Source: Thermoplasmatales archaeon
Lineage (GTDB): Archaea; Thermoplasmatota; Thermoplasmata; Thermoplasmatales; Thermoplasmataceae
Length of the DNA stretch: 64,000 bases
Direction of reading: 5' to 3'
Assembly: GCA_026127925.1 (NCBI GenBank)
Contig: JAJSLM010000001.1
Coordinates: 1-64,000, forward strand
Positions 57,113 to 64,000 of the stretch are shown here, piece after piece. The notes under the pieces were generated by a model. The model saw only the letters and a program-made list of their open reading frames with translations. It was not told the origin of the DNA and ran no database searches. Each line of letters begins with the position of its first letter. Position 1 is the stretch's first letter. Made by a program: the position numbers and the translations under genes.

Positions 57113-58294
57113 ATGTCCAAAATAAAAAACATAGAAATATTAGAACTAGGGGAGAAAGGAAGGGAAGTATCATCTCCATGGAGTTCCACTATACTTTTGG
57201 TGAAACTAACGTCTGAGGATGGATCAATCGGATGGGGCGAATGCCCAACAACTCTTATGACCATGCCTGTCAAGGAAAGCATGAATGAAGTAAAAAGGAT
57301 ATTCCAGGACGCCGATTTCTATAATGTGGAAAGGAATATCAAGGAGTTCTACAAGCACTCGTTTTACCTCTCAAAGTCAATGGAAGCTACTTCGGCACTC
57401 AGTGCATTCGAAATTGCAAGCTGGGACCTGATCGGCAAATCTTATGGTGCCCCCGTATACGACCTGCTTGGCGGGAAGTTCAATGACGATATACGTGCCT
57501 ATGCGAATGGATGGTATTCGAATTGTGTTACACCCGATGACTTTGTTGCCAAAGCAAAAAAAGTTGTTGCAACCGGCCTGGACGCAATGAAATTCGATCC
57601 TTTCGGAAACAATTTTGATAAATTGACACGGGGAGGCCTTAAAAATGCAGAAAATATCGTTGGTGCATTGAGAAACGAATTTGGAGATAAGGTCGATCTT
57701 CTGATTGAGTGCCATGGCCGATTTTCCACGCGTTATGCTCTCGAGGCTGGAAAAGCCCTCGAAAAGTACAACCCATTCTTCATGGAGGAACCTGTTCACC
57801 CAGAGCTCGAATTCGGTCTGGCAGAGGTTAAAAGAAACGTTAAGATCCCGATTGCCCTTGGCGAGAGGCTTCTAAACAAGACAGATTTTGCAAGGTTCAT
57901 CTCGACGGGTCTCGTGGACGTCATTCAGCCAGATATCACAAATTCTCTTGGCGTTCTCGAGGGAAAGAAGATAGCTGCGATAGCGGAATCATTTGGTGTG
58001 CAGGTCGCTTTCCACAACGCCTTCGGCCCAATTCAGACTGCCGCAACGTTGAATGTCGATACAACTCTACCCAATTTCTTGATACAAGAGAGCTTTGAGG
58101 AATTCTGGCCCGACTGGAAAAAGAATCTTCTTACTGTAGGATACACACTTAAGAACGGTAAATTCACTCTATCTGGAAAACCCGGTCTCGGAATTGAGGT
58201 TAACGAAAAAATTACGAAGGATTACGCAGTAGATGGAATGGAGCCATTCGTTCCTAACGAGCCACCATGGGTTGTATCCGGAACATATAAATAA
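57113..58294 (+). CDS. gnaD: Gluconate dehydratase (enolase superfamily, GnaD-like)
   Basis: The enzyme removes water from gluconate or galactonate to give 2-keto-3-deoxy acids in the archaeal non-phosphorylative Entner-Doudoroff route. The match to Sulfolobus GnaD is strong: IASWDLIGKSYGAPVYDLLGG (about 100-120), YANGWYSNCVTPDDF (about 129), AMKFDPFG (about 158, the catalytic KxD-type Lys), metal ligands in DLLIECHGRF, FMEEPVHPE (about 223) and ALGERL (about 245), and the terminal PPWVVSGTYK. 393 aa is the usual length. Confidence 0.9.
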   Translation: MSKIKNIEILELGEKGREVSSPWSSTILLVKLTSEDGSIGWGECPTTLMTMPVKESMNEVKRIFQDADFYNVERNIKEFYKHSFYLSKSMEATSALSAFEIASWDLIGKSYGAPVYDLLGGKFNDDIRAYANGWYSNCVTPDDFVAKAKKVVATGLDAMKFDPFGNNFDKLTRGGLKNAENIVGALRNEFGDKVDLLIECHGRFSTRYALEAGKALEKYNPFFMEEPVHPELEFGLAEVKRNVKIPIALGERLLNKTDFARFISTGLVDVIQPDITNSLGVLEGKKIAAIAESFGVQVAFHNAFGPIQTAATLNVDTTLPNFLIQESFEEFWPDWKKNLLTVGYTLKNGKFTLSGKPGLGIEVNEKITKDYAVDGMEPFVPNEPPWVVSGTYK

Positions 58295-58302
58295 GAATAA
58301 AA

Positions 58303-59463
58303 TTATTTTCTTTTGAAATCCTCATCTATCCTTTTTCTTAATTCTTTGTCTACCGTGTAATCATATGCTGTTTGGCTCAATACGGATATAACTATGTTCA
58401 GGGGCTCCTTAGCTGATTCAGATCCAGCCGCTGCTAGCGACGCTCTAGAATGCCATGGTGTCCCAGCATCTGCTATCTTGAATCCAAGTTCGAGAGCAGG
58501 CACTAATTGTGAAACATTTGCGAAGTCAGTTGAACCGGAGGGCATTTCCTTCAGAGACTGTTCTAGCGGCTGACAGGACACACCCTTTTCCAAAAGTTTG
58601 TCCCGTATGAAGTTGGAAAGGGCCGGATTAATTTTCGTTGGAAGGAACAGAGGACCTATTTCTTTTATCTCATAGGTTGTTTCGGTTGCAATGGAACATC
58701 CATAGACAATATTCTTGAATTTATTTATCAGCTCTTTCTCATATTCAACATCGGATGACCTAATACCATAAACGAGTGAAGCTTTTTCGGGTGTGACGTT
58801 CGAAGCCTGCCCCCCTTCCTTTATTATTCCATGAATCACAACGTTCTTGTCCCTTTTCACATGCTGCCTTAACATATTTACCGCAGTGTAAGTGAGTATT
58901 GCTCCGTCGAGAGCACTTTTTCCCTTCTCTGGGCTTGCAGCCTCATGGGCCGCGACACCCTTGAACACAACCTCAAGATCTTGAACAGCAAGTGCAATAT
59001 CACCAACGTCCCAGCGATCTCCGGGGTGAGCTCCTAAAACAAGATCTATGTCGTTGAATGCCCCTTTATTTGCGAGCAGAATCTTTGATCCAGAGTATTT
59101 ACCGGAACCCTCTTCGTCCGGAGTGCCCAGTACGATGATTTTTCCGTTAGTGATCTTTTTAGATGCTTCAATGGCTGCAAAAACATTCGCGGCTGCAATC
59201 AGGTTATGGCCACAGGCATGCCCGATTCCAGGAAGTGCATCATACTCGGCTAGGAATGCTATGTTAAATTCTCCTTTACCCTTAATCATCTCAGCTCTGA
59301 ATGATGTCGGTATATCCATATAGCCTCTCTGAACATTAAATCCATTTGCTTCTAGAACATCTTCCAGTAGCTTTGATGATTTTACCTCTTGGCTGCCAAT
59401 TTCTGAAAGCTCAAATATTTGCCTTGCCACATCCCAGGCGGTAAGTTTTTCTGCCTTTTCCAT
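58303..59463 (-). CDS. M20-family amidohydrolase/peptidase
   Basis: Metal-binding motifs are ALPGIGHACGHNLIAA (about 75-90), GTPDEEGSGKYSG (about 112) and LGAHPGDRWD (about 142). The dimerisation domain (about 170-290) and the late STDFANVS (about 335) follow the M20D aminobenzoyl-glutamate/aminoacylase-type hydrolases. It likely hydrolyses N-acyl amino acids or dipeptides. It is convergent with gnaD with 8 nt between stops, and a TATA-like element (59478-59492) precedes the start on the minus strand. Confidence 0.88.
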   Translation of the reverse strand: MEKAEKLTAWDVARQIFELSEIGSQEVKSSKLLEDVLEANGFNVQRGYMDIPTSFRAEMIKGKGEFNIAFLAEYDALPGIGHACGHNLIAAANVFAAIEASKKITNGKIIVLGTPDEEGSGKYSGSKILLANKGAFNDIDLVLGAHPGDRWDVGDIALAVQDLEVVFKGVAAHEAASPEKGKSALDGAILTYTAVNMLRQHVKRDKNVVIHGIIKEGGQASNVTPEKASLVYGIRSSDVEYEKELINKFKNIVYGCSIATETTYEIKEIGPLFLPTKINPALSNFIRDKLLEKGVSCQPLEQSLKEMPSGSTDFANVSQLVPALELGFKIADAGTPWHSRASLAAAGSESAKEPLNIVISVLSQTAYDYTVDKELRKRIDEDFKRK

Positions 59464-59839
59464 GCGTCATGGAATGTTCAACTATTATATTTATATAGCC
59501 AACGTTAAGAAGGTTTAATGAAGCAAAGACAACTCAGAGAAGTAAAAAGAATACCACTCAGTCTGCCCGTCTCTCATCACTTTTTCAGACAAGGCTGAAA
59601 TCATCATCGTGGTAGATTGATTATGTATCGGATCTATTTCTATTTCTCCATTGCTGAAGAAAAACACATTGCGACGAATCAGAAACATGAAACATTTGAG
59701 AATTGAATTTCAATGATAAAAAACGTCAGGATCCTGGATTTAATATATCAATATGGAAATGAATCATTATCAATCTGCTGTCAATTCTAGTAAAAGTTAG
59801 CGTTAAATTTTTATCAGGAATACGCTCTCATAAAGTGAA
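59464..59839. other. Intergenic region, nothing recognised beyond promoters
   Basis: The left edge holds the promoter of the M20 gene and the right edge, after GTTAAATTTTTATC (59804-59817), that of tRNA-Pro. The middle 300 nt shows no frame with coding character and no repeat. Confidence 0.4.
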
Positions 59840-59912
59840 GGGGCTGTGGGGTAGCTTGGTATCCTACGGGCTTTGGGAGCCTGAGACCCCGGTCCAAATC
59901 CGGGCAGCCCCA
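59840..59912 (+). tRNA. tRNA-Pro (anticodon TGG)
   Basis: Acceptor GGGGCTG/CAGCCCC, anticodon stem CGGGC/GCCTG around TTTGGGA (anticodon TGG), T-arm with GGTCCAAATCC and discriminator A. The T-loop has GGTCCAAATCC instead of GGTTCRAATCC. Confidence 0.93.
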
Positions 59913-59960
59913 TCCATTTTTCTGGGTTCTATGGCATCCTGACCCTTCATGCCTTGATCT

Positions 59961-60281
59961 TTAAGGTTCAGAATCAGAAGATTCGTTTCTCCTTTCTTCA
60001 AATTTCATCATTCTACCATCTGAGTAGGTTCTGAAGTAATACGAAAACTCTTTTCCGTCATTGACAGCTACGCAATTTCGGCCCGAACTGTAATTGCCGT
60101 GCAGTTCTACATAATCGATCTTGTTCCATCCAGTATTCCGCTTAACCTCGCGAGCCATGTTCTCGAAGATGTCGGCGCACACGTTGCAGCAGAAAAACAT
60201 ATTTTCTCCGTCAATTTCCCGGTAGTACTCACCCCACGTTGCATTACATAACGCACATCCTTCAGTGTTGTTCGTCTTCAA
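59961..60281 (-). CDS. Zinc-binding protein of the TA0938 family
   Basis: The 106-residue product begins MKTNNTEGCALCNATWGEY and has a second Cys group FFCCNVCADIFENM, the signature of Thermoplasma TA0938, a zinc protein of unknown function known by structure. The start is TTG at 60281: GAGGTGA lies 5 nt before it, and the family begins exactly there. The frame is open farther upstream to 60425, but that is the coding region of the previous gene. It overlaps the upstream gene by 20 nt, so the pair is one operon. Confidence 0.75.
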   Translation of the reverse strand: MKTNNTEGCALCNATWGEYYREIDGENMFFCCNVCADIFENMAREVKRNTGWNKIDYVELHGNYSSGRNCVAVNDGKEFSYYFRTYSDGRMMKFEERRNESSDSEP

Positions 60282-61152
60282 TAATCTCACCTCTCTCAAT
60301 TCTCGCTTCAAGGTACTGTCCAAAAACAAAAGAAGAGGAAAGGAAAGCATCTTGAATACTCTCCGTTGTTTCTCTATCGGCATATCTGTTGATAAGGTCC
60401 AGGGCCTCCATTGAGTGGGAAACATCGGCTTTGTACCCTTCCATAAGAAAAGCCTTTACCTCGCTCGGAACATCTGAACTGTCGAGTATTTCGAGATTGA
60501 AGTAATCGTATTTCGCTCCATAGTCCCTGAGACCGCTGTTCGCTACGAGCTCAAGAGAATGCATTGCGGCCATGATCTCGATCCAGCTTTTTTCACGTGC
60601 TATACTGCTCCATCGTTTGATGGCTTTTTCTGTCTTTGGCAAAGGTCTGGAATTGTAAATTCTGGTCCTCGCTATACCATATGTTTCTCCCATCTCAAGA
60701 AGCAGCTCTATGTGCGGCTTGTAATTTTCATAACCGTAATATTCACTTAATATATTCCCTATCTCATAGTGCTGTACATCGTCCAGATCAGTCATTGATA
60801 CGATGGCCGAGCATGATTTCACCCACTGTTTCAGGAAAAAATAATGTTCAAAAGAATATCCCTTGAGAACTGCTGGATTGTAATACTGCATCATCAATAT
60901 GAATGGATGCGGTCGATCTCCTCTGAACTGTTCTATAAATCTCTTAATAATCCACGTTTTTATATTCGTATAGGCGTAAAATTCATTAAACTTTTTTGAA
61001 AGGTCGTCTCTGCCAATTTTTGCCTTTGATATATTGTTATTGAGCCAGGATACATGATCAGAATCACTATCATCAGCTTTCACTAGAAAATGGTCCGCAA
61101 AAGCAATAAAATCACGTGAGTCAAATTTTTCCAAACAAACAGGACATTCCAT
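60262..61152 (-). CDS. Zinc-finger fused to TenA/PqqC-like (heme-oxygenase-fold) protein
   Basis: Residues 1-35 contain a C2H2-like finger (ECPVCLEKFDSRDFIAFADHF). The rest is all-helical with the pattern of TenA/PQQC-like iron or cofactor enzymes, including PFILMMQYYNPAVLKGYSFEHYFF, EYYGYENYKPHIELLLEMG and the late helix bundle. Members oxidise or cleave small N-heterocycles. Substrate is unknown. A TATA box (minus strand, 61174-61181) about 25 nt upstream of the ATG supports this start. It overlaps the TA0938-like gene by 20 nt. Confidence 0.7.
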   Translation of the reverse strand: MECPVCLEKFDSRDFIAFADHFLVKADDSDSDHVSWLNNNISKAKIGRDDLSKKFNEFYAYTNIKTWIIKRFIEQFRGDRPHPFILMMQYYNPAVLKGYSFEHYFFLKQWVKSCSAIVSMTDLDDVQHYEIGNILSEYYGYENYKPHIELLLEMGETYGIARTRIYNSRPLPKTEKAIKRWSSIAREKSWIEIMAAMHSLELVANSGLRDYGAKYDYFNLEILDSSDVPSEVKAFLMEGYKADVSHSMEALDLINRYADRETTESIQDAFLSSSFVFGQYLEARIERGEIIEDEQH

Positions 61153-61431
61153 TGATTGAACAATCCAAGATCAATATATAAGCGTGACCCATGTCTAGGA
61201 AGCAAGAGGTTTGATTCATAGTTACTTTTGGACAAGACTGTCACTCTGTGACTCGCAATCGCACTGTTCTCGGTTGGTTTCTTTGGAGGAGCTAAATCGA
61301 TCTCATTTTTGCGGAAAGATATTATTGAACCACTATTCTTCAACCTTTCATTGGGCTAATTCATGTTAATTTAGTAGGATTTCTATTATCCGTCTTATTC
61401 TGAAATTTTTACCAGCTATACTAATTATCTA
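61153..61431. other. Intergenic region, promoter only
   Basis: It contains the minus-strand TATA box (61174-61181) of the zinc-finger/TenA gene. An open frame of 86 codons crossing 61083-61343 lacks coding character and overlaps that gene in another frame. Nothing else is seen. Confidence 0.4.
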
Positions 61432-62169
61432 TCAAATTCGTTTGTGTAGGTCTGGCATTTTTTCAATAACTTCCCTAGTGAATTCATTTTCAGGTGAATT
61501 GATTATCTTCTCAGGAGTACCTTGTTCAATTATTTTGCCACGCTTTAAAATATAGATCATATCTGAAACGTATGCACATCTGTTCATATCATTGTCCATG
61601 TATATGTAGAGAACTTTATCTTTTGTTTTTCTGAGAATACTTAATAGGCGAAAAAGCGTGAGAGTATCAAGGTAGGAAAACGGCTCATCGAGGACCATGC
61701 AGTCCGGTTGTTGCGATAACGCAATAGAAAAAGCGAGCATCTGTCTCTCTCCTCCTGATAGCGTTGATATCAATCTTGTTTCATAATTTCTTCTGGAGAG
61801 GCCAGTCAATTCAAAGGTATTCCATACGTTAACAAGATCCAGATTGTTTAAACTGGATGTGGTCTCAATATGCCATCTTACATCTTTTGCTGGATTAAGG
61901 GACGTATAAGGATCCTGAAAAACGTATCTCACACTCTTATTTTTTCTCTCAAGGGATCCGTTATAAAACACAGACCCTGTGTCTGGTCTTTGATATCCTG
62001 AAATTATATCTCCAAGTGTAGTTTTTCCTGATCCTGAATCTCCAAAAATTGCAAAAATATCACCATCCCTGAATATGGCGCTGACATCTTTCAGAGCATA
62101 AAATTTCTCCTTCTTTATCCTACTTTGTTTTACAATGTAATATCTTTGAACGTCTTTTACCTCAATCAT
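61432..62169 (-). CDS. DppF-like ABC ATPase without H-loop histidine
   Basis: Walker A GDSGSGKTT (about 43), Q-loop YVFQDPYTSLNPA (about 79), signature LSGGERQMLAFSIAL (about 138) and Walker B CMVLDEPFSYLD (about 158) are present. The H-loop position reads LYIYMDNDM where T-H-D/N is expected, so the catalytic-switch His is lost. There is no C-terminal oligopeptide extension, so the chain is short (245 aa). It overlaps the upstream DppD-like gene by 8 nt, and no permease of the Dpp type is in this operon within the window. Confidence 0.85.
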   Translation of the reverse strand: MIEVKDVQRYYIVKQSRIKKEKFYALKDVSAIFRDGDIFAIFGDSGSGKTTLGDIISGYQRPDTGSVFYNGSLERKNKSVRYVFQDPYTSLNPAKDVRWHIETTSSLNNLDLVNVWNTFELTGLSRRNYETRLISTLSGGERQMLAFSIALSQQPDCMVLDEPFSYLDTLTLFRLLSILRKTKDKVLYIYMDNDMNRCAYVSDMIYILKRGKIIEQGTPEKIINSPENEFTREVIEKMPDLHKRI

Positions 62170-63100
62170 TGTACCATTCCGGATATCTCACGCATCTGTA
62201 TCCATGATTTCCATCCTTCATATACGGTATATCTGATCTGCAGATTTCCTTCATGTGCCTGCACTTTCTTAAATAAACGCATCCACCGTCAATTCCGTTA
62301 TCAGTATCCGCGTATCTTCTATGTTTGCTATTTAATGAAGGTACCGAGCTTATAATTTCTTGTACATAAGGATGATGCGGCCTGTAAATTACTTCATTCC
62401 ATGTCCCGTCCTCAACAATTGTCCCATTCCTCATGACATAAACCCTGTCACATAGCTGAAAAACTGGTATAATGTCGCTGTTTATCATAATTATTGAAGT
62501 GGAAACGGTCAATTCCTTGAGGAGCTCAAGCAATCCTCTTATTGCTGAAATGTCAAGCCCTGTTGTTGGTTCATCAAGAAGCAGAATCTCCGGCTTAATC
62601 ATCAAAGCCATAGCGATCAATACTCTGTGCCTTGTTCCATCACTAAGCTGCACAGGGAGCATGTCCATAATATCCATCGGCAATCCGAGATGGTTGAATA
62701 TCCTTTCTACATCCGAACGATCGTATTTCCCGCCATTAAAGAGTTTCTTTATCTGGAATTCCACCGAATATCTTGGTTTCAAAATATTCATTGAATCTTG
62801 CCTGACATATATCCTCTTTTTCCTGAAATTCAAATAGTTATCCATTGAAAATATACTTTCGCCTTTATAGAAAATATCACCACTACTTCTTAAAAGTTCT
62901 CCAGTTATTGCCCTGAGCAATGTGGTCTTTCCCGATCCGATCTCGCCTATTATACCAACGATCTCACCTTTATTCACATAAAGATTGATATCTTTCAAGA
63001 TTTCAGTATAGTCATTCTCACTTTTATATCCACAGCTGAGGTTTTGAATCTGGAGTTCAGGTGAAAATTTACTTTTAGATTCACTGATCTCCATTTCCAT
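62162..63100 (-). CDS. DppD-like ABC ATPase without H-loop histidine
   Basis: Walker A GEIGSGKTT (about 50), Q-loop VRQDSMNILKP (about 99), signature LSDGTRHRVLIAMAL (about 152; Asp-Gly-Thr instead of Gly-Gly-Gln) and Walker B LLLDEPTTGLD (about 174) are present. The H-loop reads IIMINSDII where ITHD is expected. The C-terminal Cys box (CVYLRKCRHMKEIC, about 275) marks the oligopeptide subfamily. It overlaps the APC permease gene by 20 nt and the DppF-like gene by 8 nt. Confidence 0.87.
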   Translation of the reverse strand: MEMEISESKSKFSPELQIQNLSCGYKSENDYTEILKDINLYVNKGEIVGIIGEIGSGKTTLLRAITGELLRSSGDIFYKGESIFSMDNYLNFRKKRIYVRQDSMNILKPRYSVEFQIKKLFNGGKYDRSDVERIFNHLGLPMDIMDMLPVQLSDGTRHRVLIAMALMIKPEILLLDEPTTGLDISAIRGLLELLKELTVSTSIIMINSDIIPVFQLCDRVYVMRNGTIVEDGTWNEVIYRPHHPYVQEIISSVPSLNSKHRRYADTDNGIDGGCVYLRKCRHMKEICRSDIPYMKDGNHGYRCVRYPEWYND

Positions 63101-64000
63101 GTTCCTCGTCTACAAGATTTACTGATTTTCCTGCTCTTTCCATTAATTTAGGTTTCCTCGACTTCATTCTCAATGCATAGTATATACAGAATACCGTATA
63201 AATAACAATAGCCACAACTGCTTCTGCTACTGGATAAACGAAAGTAACGGCGCTTTCATAAAGAACAAATATGAAAATAATCGTAGCTATGACAGGGAAA
63301 GCATAATGTGATATTCCATGAATTATAAAATCAAATGCACCCGTGTGCTTTTCCTTAAGTCTTCTGAATAAAGTTATTACGCTTGTGTTTAGGAGTACGT
63401 GTGTTATTATTAACCCCCCTAAGGCCATGGTGGTGAGGAAATCAAAAGAACTTTCCAGGGCGCTAACGACATTGCTGCTCGTTGCGCTACTGAAGATCAA
63501 AGATGAAACCGGGATGCCTGCTCCGGCCGTTACAAGAAAGGTTGCAACCACAGCAACAACGGAGGACACGATAGCAACAAACCATAGTGCATTTGATGGT
63601 GTCGTATATTTCTTATGGATTTTTGAGAAAAATGATGGAAGGATGCCATCTCTCCCCATCGCAAAATAAACCCTACCAGCATTGGCCTGCATAGCAACCG
63701 AATCCGAAAAGGCTGAGTTAAAAGCAACTAGGGTGAACATGACCCCTCCGATCACGCCAGTGTAAGCCACTGCAACAAGAACGCCAGGGATTGTCTGTTT
63801 CAAAAATCCATTGATTAATGGGACAGAGGTTCCCCAACCAACTATCTGGGCGTATGCCACTTCAGTAAGGACAAGCCCCACCATCAGAAGACCTACAGTC
63901 AGAGACCTTGTTATGGCTTTAGGATGATTGGCCTCCTCACCAAGTGGTGCAGATCCTCCATACCCAATGAAACTTGTGAGGCCGAAGACCATCCCCAATC
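63081..64000 (-). CDS. APC-family amino acid permease, 5' end outside the window
   Basis: The visible C-terminal 305 residues start at TM helix 6 of the APC fold: FGLTSFIGYGGSAPLGEEANHPKA is the substrate-site helix, followed by seven hydrophobic segments and a short basic tail. The gene continues beyond 64000, so the start is not seen. It overlaps the first ATPase gene by 20 nt, which indicates an operon of one secondary permease and two ABC ATPases, an odd pairing. Confidence 0.9.
   Translation of the reverse strand, partial: LGMVFGLTSFIGYGGSAPLGEEANHPKAITRSLTVGLLMVGLVLTEVAYAQIVGWGTSVPLINGFLKQTIPGVLVAVAYTGVIGGVMFTLVAFNSAFSDSVAMQANAGRVYFAMGRDGILPSFFSKIHKKYTTPSNALWFVAIVSSVVAVVATFLVTAGAGIPVSSLIFSSATSSNVVSALESSFDFLTTMALGGLIITHVLLNTSVITLFRRLKEKHTGAFDFIIHGISHYAFPVIATIIFIFVLYESAVTFVYPVAEAVVAIVIYTVFCIYYALRMKSRKPKLMERAGKSVNLVDEEHGNGDQ

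Noticed and set aside
61083-61343. Open frame of 86 codons on the minus strand
   Set aside because: It overlaps the zinc-finger/TenA gene in another frame, has no ribosome-binding or TATA signal and no family resemblance.

Overview
The window reads as chromosome of an acidophilic archaeon of the order Thermoplasmatales. Evidence: archaeal information-processing genes (class I lysyl-tRNA synthetase, RpoK, prefoldin alpha, FtsY, aTrm56, aCPSF2-type RNase, PIN-ATPase PINA); TATA boxes 24-29 nt upstream of many start codons, implying leaderless mRNAs; a 16S rRNA gene with no 23S, 5S or tRNA-Ala beside it; and a small zinc protein matching the Thermoplasma TA0938 family. Function is assigned from motifs and recalled families only; no database search was run.

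Layout. 1-5.7 kb: a 5'-truncated alcohol dehydrogenase, a class II glutamine amidotransferase, two UbiA prenyltransferases (one fused to a PNPOx-like domain), an HTH regulator and signal peptidase. 5.8-8.5 kb: pgk-pfdA-ftsY operon. 8.6-14.7 kb: methyltransferase, sugar nucleotidyltransferase and UDP-sulfoquinovose synthase, then a NitT/TauT-like ABC system with a fused double permease and a detached AAA-associated domain. 14.7-23.8 kb: RNA processing, MTA salvage, PINA, tRNA thiolation, tRNA-Ile, an encapsulated-ferritin-type protein without encapsulin, HIT protein, GfcR-like regulator and LysRS. 23.8-33 kb: MarR/MFS pair, secreted glycoprotein, MetRS, acetyltransferase, APC and MFS transporters. 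33-37.4 kb: an intact IS66-family element with 8-bp target duplication, rpoK, the 16S gene and a decayed transposase. 37.4-47 kb: a peptide-type solute-binding protein whose domain order appears circularly permuted, a dppBCDF-like operon, transposase debris and a two-ORF insertion element. 47-57 kb: two very small genes, GT4 glycosyltransferase, tRNA-Asn, aTrm56, aconitase, and a sulfur-related group (DsrE, DUF1634, TauE, Usp, rhodanese). 57-64 kb: gluconate dehydratase, M20 amidohydrolase, tRNA-Pro, TA0938-like and zinc-finger/TenA pair, and an operon of APC permease plus two peptide-type ABC ATPases.

Physiology suggested: a peptide- and amino-acid-using heterotroph with a non-phosphorylative sugar route (gluconate dehydratase, phosphoglycerate kinase), an oxidative aconitase step, sulfoquinovose-containing glycans and sulfane/sulfite handling.

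The most unusual items are: the 16S gene lacks about 90 nt of universally conserved sequence (h33 and the 5' half of h34) although its processing stems are perfect; the permuted solute-binding protein; the two C-terminal-window ABC ATPases that have both lost the H-loop histidine; the detached AAA-associated domain of the NitT/TauT system; the PNPOx-UbiA fusion; and the encapsulin-less EncFtn.
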